A DNA stretch of 64,000 nt from contig CANNCZ010000002.1 in the NCBI GenBank assembly GCA_947503275.1, positions 1 to 64,000 on the forward strand, written 5' to 3'. The notes beneath the pieces are model-generated. The model was not told the DNA's origin and did no database searches. It saw only the letters and a list, made by a program, of their open reading frames with translations. This stretch comes from an uncultured Erythrobacter sp. GTDB lineage: Bacteria > Pseudomonadota > Alphaproteobacteria > Sphingomonadales > Sphingomonadaceae. Positions 1-9,451 of the stretch are shown here, piece after piece. How positions within the stretch are numbered: the stretch's first letter is position 1; each line of letters starts with the position of its first letter. The position numbers were made by a program, and so were the translations under genes.

Positions 1-1635
1 GGGCGTACCATCCGTATTCTGAGGCACAAACCCCGTCGAACCAGGACCAAGCAAAACCGAACTCTCCGGCGTGTTCGAACCAAAATTGGGCGTCCCCTCG
101 GGTGGAAGGAAGATGGATAATGCGTCCACGTCACCCGAAATATCAATCCCAAGCACAGTGCCCAGATCAGGGCCGGTTTCGAAGACGCCGCGCTCATTTC
201 CTTCTGGAATGCCGTTGATCAATGTCCCGGTGCCATCATCGATGAAAAAGCCGGGATCAAGGTCTTGCGTCCAATGGTTCGGGTCCGACCACACGCCATC
301 GCCTTCCTTAGCGGACACATACTTGTACGGCGTGTTTTCCGTTATGAACTCAAAGAAGGGATAGAGCGGGTTGTAGAAGTTCACGATGCTGAAAATCGCT
401 GGCGTATCAAACGGCCCCAACACGCCAGAATTCACGCCCACTGCGATATCAAACGCATACAGCTCATCAACGATCAGAGGCGATCCGCTGTCGCCGCCGC
501 CAACGCTCACTTCATTGGGCAGCGCGTCTCCTTCAAAATAATCGAGCGCACGGATGGCATCGTCATTGTCGCATTCAAGATCTCCGCTTGCTCCAAATCG
601 GCAGCCCTCCGCCGCTTGTTCTGGCGTGCGATCAGGGTTGTCGAAGTCCGTTTGGTAATAGTTTTGGCTGAAGTCAAAACCGAGCGGAATAGCGCTCGGA
701 GCGGTGATCTCAACCACATCGTTTAACGATCCGACCAAGCCCAGCATATTTTCGCCAATACGCCGCAGAAAGCCAATTTCACGCTCATCACGCGGTACGA
801 TATTGTCCGTTCCATCGACGACGAAGAACCGGCCATAACCAACCTGAACCACATGGGTCAGTTCGGTCAGCGGTGTAAGCAGGATCGGCAATGTCGGCAC
901 ATCAGTAATCGGCGCATCCAACGCAATCAGGGCAATATCCGCCCATGGAAAGGGCAACCCGCCGAGCTCTGGGTCCGAGGATGCATGCACGATGACATCG
1001 ATGCTGGTCGCTAACCCGCCTTCAGCGTAGTTCGCGCCTGTCTCTTGAAACGCGTCAAAGCGCCCGAATGTATCGACCCCGGTACCCACAAGGATCGCGC
1101 GTTCTGCCTCTTCTGTTCCGGGTAAACCGAAGGATTCGGTGGGGAACCGAGTGACGCAGTGCGCAGCGGTCAGCACTGTGCGTGGATTGATCAGAGTGCC
1201 GGTGCAATTGAAATTCACCGAATTATCAGCGTATTCGCGCCGAAAAAGCTGAACGACCGAAGGTTGCGAATTGGCCGCATCAATCAGCCCTTCAACCCCG
1301 ACTTCGTCCAGACCCACGATCCGAGGTTCGATAACCGGGCCGGTGGGCAGCAGTGCCTCAGCCGATTGCGAAATGCCAAAGTTCGGTGCGCTATCCAACA
1401 AAAATTCGCCCATGGAGAGCGTCGCGGCGCCCGTCTTGAACCCTGCGAATGTGTCGATCGGCTGCAAGCTAGGGCGTGTGTCGCCGCCCTTTTCTTTTGG
1501 CGTTTCTGCTTGCGGTTCTGCTGTCAGAATGTCCGGGCCTTCAGCTTCCGAATTGGATGCTTGCGCAGGCACAGCGGCGAGAGCTCCAGCCAGCGCGATC
1601 ATTCCTGCACCGGCGAGAGAGTTAGCATTTATCAT
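1..1635 (-). CDS. Secreted trypsin-like serine protease, probable autotransporter (3' end outside window)
   Basis: The frame is open from an ATG at 1635 to the window edge, giving 545 residues without a stop. The N-terminus is a signal peptide ending near AVPAQA. A chymotrypsin-fold (S1) domain follows, with the His motif LTAAHC (about 1160), the Asp motif ADIALI (about 930) and the Ser motif GGGDSGSP (about 485), so the triad is complete. After the protease domain the protein continues with Gly/Asp/Asn-rich sequence (WSDPNHW, GTGTLING), which resembles the start of a beta-helical passenger. From the family I infer a type V autotransporter whose barrel lies beyond base 1. Protease confidence is high; the autotransporter call is inference because the C-terminus is not visible. 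Confidence 0.85.
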   Translation of the reverse strand, partial: MINANSLAGAGMIALAGALAAVPAQASNSEAEGPDILTAEPQAETPKEKGGDTRPSLQPIDTFAGFKTGAATLSMGEFLLDSAPNFGISQSAEALLPTGPVIEPRIVGLDEVGVEGLIDAANSQPSVVQLFRREYADNSVNFNCTGTLINPRTVLTAAHCVTRFPTESFGLPGTEEAERAILVGTGVDTFGRFDAFQETGANYAEGGLATSIDVIVHASSDPELGGLPFPWADIALIALDAPITDVPTLPILLTPLTELTHVVQVGYGRFFVVDGTDNIVPRDEREIGFLRRIGENMLGLVGSLNDVVEITAPSAIPLGFDFSQNYYQTDFDNPDRTPEQAAEGCRFGASGDLECDNDDAIRALDYFEGDALPNEVSVGGGDSGSPLIVDELYAFDIAVGVNSGVLGPFDTPAIFSIVNFYNPLYPFFEFITENTPYKYVSAKEGDGVWSDPNHWTQDLDPGFFIDDGTGTLINGIPEGNERGVFETGPDLGTVLGIDISGDVDALSIFLPPEGTPNFGSNTPESSVLLGPGSTGFVPQNTDGTP

Positions 1636-1756
1636 TGTTGTCCCCAACCAAGATTGGTGACCCTCACGCGCGGCATAGCAAAGTCCTGGCAAATGCCAAA
1701 CCACACACGCGATAGCGTTTCATTGTGTGACGATGAGGCTTGCGATCGTGAGCGGC

Positions 1757-2092
1757 GGTGCTGTCGGTCTAATCGCCACTTGTCTCTGTTCGGCGCAGAT
1801 ATCCCTCCCCCCTCGGCTCTCAAGCCACGAGGTTTCCTACTCCGCCAGAGCGGCGGAGCGAAAGGTCTTGTAGATTTGTCGGTCGATCAGGTGGCGTTCG
1901 GAGTTGAAATGATTGTAGACGTTGGCGTGAACCGCAGAGCGGTTTTCTGGTCGCACGTTTTGGTAACGTGGCTCTCGAGGATCTCGCCCTCTCGTTCGAC
2001 CGCTCGTCACAGGTAGTGCATCTGGCCGCTCACCCTTACTTAGACCTCACCGAGATGCGAGCGCCGCTGCCTGAAGCCTCGCACCCGATCAG
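1757..2092 (-). mobile_element. Decayed IS6-family remnant (copy A)
   Basis: The left end GGTGCTGTCGGTCTAATCGC matches the left ends of the IS copies at 19851, 25104 and 27007. Internal blocks for the transposase segments around YLW..DQEGEILESYVT and HLDEVYV can be aligned in order, but with many substitutions and deletions, so nothing is translatable. The right part (CACCCGATCAGGC) matches the zone just inside the other copies' right end; the terminal repeat itself is gone and the sequence runs into the stop codon of the next gene. About 336 bp remain of about 830. Confidence 0.7.
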
Positions 2093-4056
2093 GCTGGGAC
2101 TGTCATGATCTTGCTGCTGAATACGGACTGCCAACTCTGAATTTCGTCAAGCACGATCTGGTCTGTCGCCTTAGCTAGGTCTGCAACTTTGTCGTAAGTG
2201 ATCGCCCCGGCCGGCGCATTGAGCGAGATATCAATCCGCGCAGCAACCGCATCAAGTTTCGCCGCCGTAACCTTTGAAATTTCAGCGAAGCGTTCGAAAT
2301 CACCAAAGTAACGAATGCCTGCGAACGCACCTCCTAATGTCGGCAGCGCCACTGCAAGCACCGTGAACCACTTGGCTGAACCGGTCACGAACGCCTCGCT
2401 GATCCAGCCCAAATGCCCGGCAGCTGTCAGCGCCAAAAAGGTAGCGACCATCAGGATTGCACCCATAAAAAGACGTTCTGAAAGGTGATCGAGACCATGA
2501 TGCACACGTTCGAGGTGTTCAGCTTTGTCTTTGTGATAACGGCGCTGTTCTTCAATATGGTGAGTGCGAAGAGCCGTTAATGCGGTTCGCAGATAGGTTT
2601 CATCGACGCGCGCTTTGGGCAAACTCACCGCGCGCGCGACATGCTGAACGTACCGTTCAGGCCATGCGCTATCGACCGTTTGCGGCCATTCTCCCGTTGA
2701 TCGGGCCACGCCCAAAGCTGCAAGGATCGGAGTGTGGCGCAAATATTCTGCCGCTCGGCGGGTTTCGAACCAACGACTGTGCAGCTCCCGCCGCCTTCCG
2801 ATTGCAGTGTTGAGCACAATCGCGAGTAGCAACACCAATTCAATGCTCGCAAAAATCCACTTATACGCGGCATCGACCAAGGGCAGGTACAGGACGCCGA
2901 TAATGATTGCGCCTGCACCCAAAAGGAAGTTGATGACCATCCCTGAGCGATGACGGTCAGAATAGTGCGACGCTATTCCATCAAGCCAAACGTGCCGCTC
3001 AACTATTTGCGAGCCAATGCGCTGCGAAAGTCGATCATCCTGTGGCGCAAGAGATGCAAGCATCGCCAGCACAGGCTCGTTGCTTCCCTGCGACATATCA
3101 GAAGGCTGCTCGTAGCGTAGCCGGATGGATCCCAGCTTTCGGCCAATTCCCCGCTCACCGAAAAGCGCCTGAACGCGCCTGAAGGCATGGCTTGCAAGGC
3201 TGCTTTGCTCTCGCAATTCAAGGTTGGCCAGCATTGTGCTGGTCTTTTCATCAAGCGGAGCGCTTACATCGGCAACGAGCTGATCCAAACGGGCAGAGGT
3301 GGCTGCTCGATCATGGGGCAATCGTGCACCGGACAGCTCCTCAGGCGATGAAAGGAGTGCCCAATTCCCCACTTGGCCCGGATCAATCCATAGGACCGGA
3401 GTGCCCTGGTCAAGGGCCCTCAAAGCGGTGTGACCCGTTCCGCCAATATTGGCAGTGGATTGGCCATCCCAAACCGCAACCAACACATCTGATTGCTCAA
3501 TCATGATTTGTCCTGCGAGTGCAGCTCTTTGTGCGGTCATCGCAGCCAATGCGTGGTGTGCGGCCTGATCCTCAGGGTTTTCTGTCGTCTTGAGCAAGAG
3601 CTCTTTCACTCTCGCATAATTGTCGGCCAACTCGAACACAGCGCTTTGATTAGTAAACGCTTCGATTGCGGCGACTTTCGCCTTAATCTCGGGATCGCTC
3701 GGTGTTTCTCCGGCAAGGATCGAGCGGACGGATTCTCGACTCATCGGCCCAGCATTGATCGCGCTGTTTAGCTTGCGACAAAAGGGAAGTGGGACGACCA
3801 AATCCCACGACCGATCCAGAGCCAGTTCGGCCGCAAGATGATCGGTCCCATCCGATAGCAGCGTTACGAGCCTTGCTGAGCGGTAGGCAGCGTTTGCATT
3901 GGTAAGGCTTGCCTCGACCAAGGAGAAAATATGCTGCAGTTCCTGACTGAGGTCCGAAGGATCATTCGGATATGAGGCATGCCCGGCGCGATGCCCGGTA
4001 ACGCCGACGGCAAACTTGGGAACTGGTAATTGCGGCGCAAGCGGGCCGGTGGGCAA
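2089..4056 (-). CDS. SLOG-like nucleotide-sensor domain fused to SLATT-type membrane domain
   Basis: 655 residues. The N-terminal third is a Rossmann-like SLOG (DprA/LOG-type) domain: FAVGVTGHRAGH near residue 15, LVTLLSDGTDHLAAE near 63-78, VVPLPF, then DVLVAVWDG and a GGTGHT stretch near 190-210. The C-terminal third has two hydrophobic hairpins (about residues 375-415 and 535-580) separated by charged coiled-coil sequence, as in SLATT domains. In the comparative-genomics literature SLOG and SLATT are predicted sensor and membrane-effector parts of nucleotide-dependent conflict systems. No cyclase lies next to it, so it may work alone. The last codons overlap the decayed IS remnant, so the C-terminus may not be original. 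Confidence 0.7.
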   Translation of the reverse strand: MPTGPLAPQLPVPKFAVGVTGHRAGHASYPNDPSDLSQELQHIFSLVEASLTNANAAYRSARLVTLLSDGTDHLAAELALDRSWDLVVPLPFCRKLNSAINAGPMSRESVRSILAGETPSDPEIKAKVAAIEAFTNQSAVFELADNYARVKELLLKTTENPEDQAAHHALAAMTAQRAALAGQIMIEQSDVLVAVWDGQSTANIGGTGHTALRALDQGTPVLWIDPGQVGNWALLSSPEELSGARLPHDRAATSARLDQLVADVSAPLDEKTSTMLANLELREQSSLASHAFRRVQALFGERGIGRKLGSIRLRYEQPSDMSQGSNEPVLAMLASLAPQDDRLSQRIGSQIVERHVWLDGIASHYSDRHRSGMVINFLLGAGAIIIGVLYLPLVDAAYKWIFASIELVLLLAIVLNTAIGRRRELHSRWFETRRAAEYLRHTPILAALGVARSTGEWPQTVDSAWPERYVQHVARAVSLPKARVDETYLRTALTALRTHHIEEQRRYHKDKAEHLERVHHGLDHLSERLFMGAILMVATFLALTAAGHLGWISEAFVTGSAKWFTVLAVALPTLGGAFAGIRYFGDFERFAEISKVTAAKLDAVAARIDISLNAPAGAITYDKVADLAKATDQIVLDEIQSWQSVFSSKIMTVPA

Positions 4057-4164
4057 ATTTACATTGGTGGAAATTTCAATACACCCCCGGCAAGCAACGC
4101 ATTGATCTTATGCTATCCATGCCAACGATCAAGCATAACCAGAAACTCAATTGAGGCTGGCGGA

Positions 4165-5655
4165 CTATCGAAAAAGGTGTTTGCGCTTGGCGCGTAGGCG
4201 CGGGGCAGCGGCTCTCGCTCGGTCGATCCAGTCGCGGTAATAGCCAACGTCAGTGAAGATCGACGGAGTATTCTCAAGCCCGCATCCAGCGCTGCCTGAG
4301 ACCAGACCGATCAGGGTTTCCGAACGCGTGTCGACTAAGGGGCCACCGCTGTCCCCGCGACAGCTGTCGATCCCATCAGGAGAGCCAACACAGATTTGCC
4401 CTGGATAGATTTGAATTTGGCGGCGGATGAAGTGGCGATTGTACCTGCACACCGAATTTCTCTGAACCCACACATCCCCTTTTAGCAGTGAGGGTTGTGC
4501 TGGAGCCTGCCGTTGTCCGTCCAGCGCAAAAATGTTGCTCGAGCTGGTTGCGGGCCTGTTGTAGCCCCACCCACTTAACAGCAGCGGGACGCGCCCCGAA
4601 GGTCGAGCTCGTGCGCGCGCTGGATTGACTGAGCGCAGGCGATTGCGAAAGCCGGTGGGCACCCTTTCAAGCTGGATCAGAGCGATATCGTGCTGCAGCG
4701 TATCGCTTCGAAAGCCTGCATGGATCAGCACATTCTCGATCTCGAATAGGTTGCGCCGACCGTTGATCTTTACCGAGCCAAGATGAACCCGCCGCCCCGC
4801 AAAGAACTTCTCGTCTTCAAGGTTTCCGATGCAATGCGCAGCGGTAAGCAGGAATTTCCCGCCCAAATAAACCGCGCCGCAAGTGTGGTTGATTTCCCAA
4901 TCTTTGAGCTCGCGTCCAAATCGGTCAACTTGCGCGTCCCGCTCGTCGCTCTCGTAATAAGCGCCTGTGCTTGCACCGTGCAGCGAAAATTGTGCCTGCC
5001 ACGGGATTTCGCCTTCCAAAGCGAGTTTGCCCCGGCTGACATAGTCGGTGCTCCCGCGGAAAAATGTCTCAAGAAACTGCCTCTCGGCATCGCTGCAATA
5101 CCGCGCTGCGGGCGCATCGGGATCGGCACCATCGTCGATGGGATCGCCTTCTAGCCAAACCCTGCAAGGATTGCCGGCGTCGGGTCCCAGCAACATATCG
5201 CGCGCATTGGCATAGCTTTCAGCACCAACAAGGGCCGGAATGGCCTGCCAGCGATCGTACTCCCGCTCTTTCAGCAGAGCCGTCACAACAACGAGTTGCT
5301 GATCATCGTATCCGCCAAATAGCCGCAAAGTTTTAATCGCGGTCGGCCGCTCAGTTTCAACCAGCAGCTGCGCGAACATCCCCCACTCGCCTTCGTCGAG
5401 GCGTTCGATCACACGCGCCAAAGCATACCGGTCATAGACGTCCAGTGCAGCGTAGAACTCATAGAAAGGCGCGATCTCGTCGGGATAGAGCTCGCTGACA
5501 ATCCGCCCATAACTCTGTTCGCTAGATAAGGACCATTGCGCCTGGACTGGCGCTGCAATCAATGCGCACAGGCAAACCGCAAACCATACGAACAGGCCCG
5601 AAAGCCGAATGCTTCCGGGCCTGTTTCGACTGGTTTGGCAGGTGAATGAGCTCAT
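4165..5655 (-). CDS. Secreted trypsin-like serine protease with N-terminal extension
   Basis: 496 residues. A signal peptide with an extended n-region ends at VQAQ near residue 40. Residues 41-210 form an unassigned helical region with acidic stretches. The S1 protease domain follows, with a complete triad: His274 in LTAAHC, Asp323 in HDIALIQL and Ser436 in CRGDSGGP; the cysteines that flank these motifs are in place. The product should be exported to periplasm or medium. It is downstream of a small lipoprotein and a TIR-TPR gene on the same strand and upstream of the SLOG-SLATT gene, with about 110 bp to the latter. Substrate unknown. Confidence 0.85.
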   Translation of the reverse strand: MSSFTCQTSRNRPGSIRLSGLFVWFAVCLCALIAAPVQAQWSLSSEQSYGRIVSELYPDEIAPFYEFYAALDVYDRYALARVIERLDEGEWGMFAQLLVETERPTAIKTLRLFGGYDDQQLVVVTALLKEREYDRWQAIPALVGAESYANARDMLLGPDAGNPCRVWLEGDPIDDGADPDAPAARYCSDAERQFLETFFRGSTDYVSRGKLALEGEIPWQAQFSLHGASTGAYYESDERDAQVDRFGRELKDWEINHTCGAVYLGGKFLLTAAHCIGNLEDEKFFAGRRVHLGSVKINGRRNLFEIENVLIHAGFRSDTLQHDIALIQLERVPTGFRNRLRSVNPARARARPSGRVPLLLSGWGYNRPATSSSNIFALDGQRQAPAQPSLLKGDVWVQRNSVCRYNRHFIRRQIQIYPGQICVGSPDGIDSCRGDSGGPLVDTRSETLIGLVSGSAGCGLENTPSIFTDVGYYRDWIDRARAAAPRLRAKRKHLFR

Positions 5656-5682
5656 CGGCTCGCCCGCAGCCAGGTCATAGGC

Positions 5683-5916
5683 CTATCGATCGATCGGATT
5701 GCCATCTTCGTCAGGCCCGGTCGACTCGCTCCCCTCAGCAGCGCCCTCTTCAGCTGGCGCTTCGCTAGCCATCGTACCGTCATCAGCCGCTTCCTCTCCA
5801 GCTGTAACAACAGCCTCCTCAGTTGCAGCTTCGCCTCCCTCTTCCGCTGGCGGTGCGCAGGCCGCAACGCTCAAAGCCAAGGCTAGGCCGGTGCCTGTTA
5901 GAAAATGCTTTTTCAT
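5683..5916 (-). CDS. Small acidic lipoprotein
   Basis: 77 residues: a lipoprotein signal with lipobox SVAAC (Cys near residue 20), then a low-complexity Ala/Glu/Gly-rich acidic tail ending in DEDGNPIDR. No catalytic motif. It sits between the protease gene (27 bp away) and the TIR-TPR gene (21 bp away), probably in one transcript. Function not recognised. Confidence 0.7.
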   Translation of the reverse strand: MKKHFLTGTGLALALSVAACAPPAEEGGEAATEEAVVTAGEEAADDGTMASEAPAEEGAAEGSESTGPDEDGNPIDR

Positions 5917-5937
5917 GAGTTCCCCTTTTCTTATCCC

Positions 5938-7884
5938 TCAGTCAAAACCGAGCGATTGCTGTATAACCGTAAATCTTGGATCCTGTCGAACGGGATCAAG
6001 GTTCTGGTCGAAACGGGAGAGAACCAGCCCGGCGTCACCCACCTCATAGGCTTTCTCAAGCGTTGTGATGGCCTTGTCCGCTTGCCCCCATTGCGCCTGC
6101 ACCTGGGCCTGTTGGTAGAGGCTGTTATCGCCGAATTGCTCGACCATTTGGGCAAACGCACTTTCAGCCGCTTCGCGGTTACCCGCCCTAGCTTCGAGAA
6201 TTGCGAGGCTCGGCAAACGCGACAGCGTACTGGGCTCATCTTCGTATAGAGTGCGGGCTTCGTCGATTTGGTTATCAAATCGGGCAATGTCGCCGAGGAT
6301 CCGCTTGGCGATGCTGATCTTGCTGTTGATCGCCAATGCGCGGCGTGCGGCCCTCGTTGCAGCGACATAATCGCGCGCGGCAAATTCAAGCACTGCTTCT
6401 GCGCGAAACACACTGCCATTGAGCGGGTCGAGCCGTTTGGCCCGCTTGATCGCCGCTCGGCCATCTTCAAAATCGCCAACATAGGATGCAAACAGGGTAA
6501 ATCTGGTCAGAATCCATGCATTTCCGTAACCGAGTTCAAAACTGCGTTGGTATGGCTCGCGAGCCGAAGCCAAATCGAGCCTGCCATTGGTCAAAACCGC
6601 GCCCAAAGCAGCATGACCTTCCGTAAGATCGGGTTCTAATTCTATCGCCTTCTGTGCCGCCTGCATCGCGCGCTCGTAAAAGGATGCCACTTCATCGCCC
6701 GATGCATAGCCATTGCCAATCGTGGTCAGCACCCGCGATTGCGCGGCATGGGCCGCCGCATAGCTTGGATCAGTGGCAATCGCGCGTTCGAACGATGAAA
6801 GCGCCGCGCGGTCCGTTTCCTCGCCTGCGCCCGACGCATATTGATCGGTCCCACGCAGATAATGGTCGAGTGCCTGCGGGTTATCTGTTCCGCCTATCCG
6901 CTCTGTTCCCGCGATTTCGCCTGCGGAAAAGCTCGCGAGCAGCGAGTCGACAACCAAGGTCGCAATCCTTTTTTGAACTGATAGGACGTTATCGATCTGG
7001 CCCGTAAAGACATCAGACCACACGTCGAGATCGCTTTGCCCGTCGATCAATCGCGCAGTCACGCGCAATTCTTCGCCGTCGCTGCGCACACTGCCTTCGA
7101 GCACGTGCTGGACACCGAGCGTTGACGCAATCTCACTGGCAGTTTGATCGCCATCTTTGAACTTATCCGAAGACGTTTGCGCCGCGACGGCCAACTGGCG
7201 ATTGCGACTAAGGATTGCACGCAGCTCTTCTGATAGTCCGGCTGATAGATAACCGCGTGATCCACTCCCGGTCAGATCCTCAAAGGTAATCACCGCAAGG
7301 CTGCCCGGCGTACCCCCTGCACGAAACGCTCCGCCTTGCCATAGAGCAAGGCCCGCGCCCGCCGCGATAATGCCGCCCCCTCCCACAGCGATGGCGCTTC
7401 GCCGCGACAATCCGCCGCCTTTCGTGGGCGCCTGTGACGCGGCAAAGGTCAGCTCGGTTCCCGCGCGATCTTCGACCTTGTCTAACGCTGCGATCACATC
7501 TGCAAAGCGCGCGCGCTTGTCCGGGCTACCGCTGCCGGAAAGGTCGACATACTGGATCTGTCTAAAGCCGAGCGGCGGCTGCGTCCCGTCAAGCGAAACC
7601 GACAACATCCGCCCACGGTCGCGGCCGCGCGTTGCCTCATCGCGCACCCAATGTGAATTGATCGAGGTTTGGGTCCACAACACCAAAACGACATCGCTGG
7701 TCTCAAGCGCAGTTTCGGTTACCTGAGAGAACCGGTCGCCGCCTTCGAGCAAGCCATCCCACCACACCGAATGTCCGCGCTTGCTAAGGGCGTTTATGAT
7801 CGGCAGGACATTGTCGCGATCCGCTCGCGAATAGCTCACGAAAATCGATGCCAAACGTTCCGGAATTGGATTGTTGCCGCTCAC
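5938..7884 (-). CDS. TIR domain protein with TolB/FlgO-like and TPR regions
   Basis: About 648 residues from a GTG at 7884, preceded by a GGGGGG run; an upstream GTG at 7986 would add 34 residues that do not look coding. A TIR domain begins with IFVSYSRADRD, followed by the WWD and SHWVRDE motifs, with the acidic residue expected of TIR NADases in the last. A single hydrophobic segment follows, then a segment typical of adenylate-cyclase-associated TPR proteins (SLAVITFEDLT, LSEELRAILSR, GVQHVLEGSVR), and TPR-like helical repeats to the C-terminus. Proteins of this layout occur in alphaproteobacteria as membrane-linked signalling proteins. NADase activity is possible but not shown by sequence alone. 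Confidence 0.75.
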   Translation of the reverse strand: MSGNNPIPERLASIFVSYSRADRDNVLPIINALSKRGHSVWWDGLLEGGDRFSQVTETALETSDVVLVLWTQTSINSHWVRDEATRGRDRGRMLSVSLDGTQPPLGFRQIQYVDLSGSGSPDKRARFADVIAALDKVEDRAGTELTFAASQAPTKGGGLSRRSAIAVGGGGIIAAGAGLALWQGGAFRAGGTPGSLAVITFEDLTGSGSRGYLSAGLSEELRAILSRNRQLAVAAQTSSDKFKDGDQTASEIASTLGVQHVLEGSVRSDGEELRVTARLIDGQSDLDVWSDVFTGQIDNVLSVQKRIATLVVDSLLASFSAGEIAGTERIGGTDNPQALDHYLRGTDQYASGAGEETDRAALSSFERAIATDPSYAAAHAAQSRVLTTIGNGYASGDEVASFYERAMQAAQKAIELEPDLTEGHAALGAVLTNGRLDLASAREPYQRSFELGYGNAWILTRFTLFASYVGDFEDGRAAIKRAKRLDPLNGSVFRAEAVLEFAARDYVAATRAARRALAINSKISIAKRILGDIARFDNQIDEARTLYEDEPSTLSRLPSLAILEARAGNREAAESAFAQMVEQFGDNSLYQQAQVQAQWGQADKAITTLEKAYEVGDAGLVLSRFDQNLDPVRQDPRFTVIQQSLGFD

Positions 7885-8260
7885 ATATCCCCCCACCCTT
7901 GCCTCCGTGGATAGAGGCAGTGGCGTCAGCTGTCTATCAGACCAACTGCATGGATCGATCAAACAGGACTTATCCTCGTGAAGCACGCAATTGTGTTGAA
8001 AGCGGACGGGCCGCTTTCACCGTCAGAATCCGTCGTTGAAGTATGGCTGCAACTGGGCCGGAGGTGACCGTCCGCTTCCCGCCCACGGATCCGACATAGC
8101 GGACGTTCACAGATCCATCATCTGTTCTTCACCCGGACGTAGTTCCGTCATCAGTATCGTATCTTCATGTGTCAAATGTGGATCCCTCGTTCAAACAGCT
8201 GATCTTCCACATTCCCCAGTCTCAGCCGAAGCCTCCACACATGATAGGACAGGCTACTCG
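7885..8260. other. Intergenic region without a convincing gene
   Basis: About 375 bp. Short open frames here lack homology-like features. The stretch around 8050-8110 contains GTCCGCTT and AGCGGACG words like those in the dispersed intergenic motif at 16796 and 34091. No terminator with a clear T-run is seen. Confidence 0.4.
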
Positions 8261-9451
8261 TTAATGGACCGACTGGATCACCCGGCATAGCCCGTCGCTG
8301 ACGAGACTCGCGCCCAGCGCAAGTTGCTCGGTTTCCTCGAGCCGCGGCAGCGTTGAGAGCGCGAACGGGCCGGGACTTTCGACGACATACGCCATCGCTG
8401 GTTCGAAATGGTCGGGCCCCATGATCATCCCGCTAAGCATCTGCAGCGCTACACCGCCTTCGTGCGGGACAATCCTCGCGCCGACATCGTCTCGCCGTTC
8501 GAGGATGGTCTCAGGCGAAATCCCGCGGATCGCATCGATATCGGCGAACAGCCGACCGTCGCCGCCACTGCGGGAGAGCCGCAGAATCTGCTCGTCGAGC
8601 GCGAGCGCGGCACGATCAGCACTCGCATGTTCGGCCAGCAGGGCGAGAAGCTCGCCCAGCCGCTCGCGCACCTGAACGATCCGGTCGTCACCCGCAAACG
8701 GCCCGGTCGGCAGCGTCTCACGCAGCATCGGTTGGGTCGTTGCCAGCTGTTCGACCGCCGCAGTCAGGAGGTCCTTGTTGAGCGGTGGATGCAGCCCAAA
8801 AGTGAGGTGGAGGGATGCGACGCCCTCGGCCTCGGCCTCGTGGATGTAGCCGCGCGGGATGTAGAGCACATCGCCTGCGTGCATCAAAAAAGTGTCGGGT
8901 TTGGCGCTACCTGTGTCCATCTTCGGGTTTCCGTCGCGCATCTCGTGCAGCGGGCAGGCGCTCTCGGCATCGTAGACCTTCCAGCGTTTTTCGCCCGCGA
9001 TCTGGATCACCAGCACATCGTGCGTATCGTAGTGCGGTGCGAAACCCTGAGAGGTAGGGGGCGTGCAATAACAATTGACCTGCACGCGCGCGTGAAGCTC
9101 CTTTTGTACCCGGCGTGCGACATCGGCGACGGTCGGGTCGAAATCCTGCATACCGTTGAGAATGACTGTTTGCCCGGCCAGATAGAGCTTGCGCAGCTTG
9201 TCCATGTCGATCCGCCCGCTAGTACCGAACGGGACTTCGGCCTTTTCAACGCCCGGCGTTGTGCACGCCAGCCGCAGCGCGGGTGGCTGCGGCTGGCCGA
9301 ACTCGATAGCACGCTCCAGCGCAGCAAAGCCGAACAGGTCATCGCGCCGCCGGTTGCTGCCCCTGCTGAGGATACGCGGCGATTTCTGCCACACATCAGC
9401 GAAGAATTCTGCAATGTCGAACGGCTGGATCAGCCACGCAAAATCACGCAT
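8261..9451 (-). CDS. JmjC/cupin-type Fe(II)/2-oxoglutarate oxygenase of the RiPP cluster
   Basis: 396 residues from an ATG at 9451, with GGAG seven bases upstream; the frame is open further upstream but that part is antisense shadow. The start overlaps the stop of the radical SAM gene by 8 bp (ATGCGTGA), indicating translational coupling. The domain is of the RoxA/YcfD class (JmjC, cupin-4): GFAPHYDTHDVLVIQ gives the metal-binding His140 and Asp142, and IPRGYIHEAEA gives His204. A helical C-terminal part follows, as in RoxA. Family members hydroxylate His or Arg of ribosomal proteins; here the position next to a precursor peptide and a radical SAM enzyme suggests hydroxylation of the modified peptide. 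Substrate is inference. Confidence 0.85.
   Translation of the reverse strand: MRDFAWLIQPFDIAEFFADVWQKSPRILSRGSNRRRDDLFGFAALERAIEFGQPQPPALRLACTTPGVEKAEVPFGTSGRIDMDKLRKLYLAGQTVILNGMQDFDPTVADVARRVQKELHARVQVNCYCTPPTSQGFAPHYDTHDVLVIQIAGEKRWKVYDAESACPLHEMRDGNPKMDTGSAKPDTFLMHAGDVLYIPRGYIHEAEAEGVASLHLTFGLHPPLNKDLLTAAVEQLATTQPMLRETLPTGPFAGDDRIVQVRERLGELLALLAEHASADRAALALDEQILRLSRSGGDGRLFADIDAIRGISPETILERRDDVGARIVPHEGGVALQMLSGMIMGPDHFEPAMAYVVESPGPFALSTLPRLEETEQLALGASLVSDGLCRVIQSVH

Noticed and set aside
1159..2016. 285-codon plus-strand frame over the protease start and IS remnant
   Set aside because: It runs antisense through the protease signal region and into the IS6 remnant; no ribosome site or domain.
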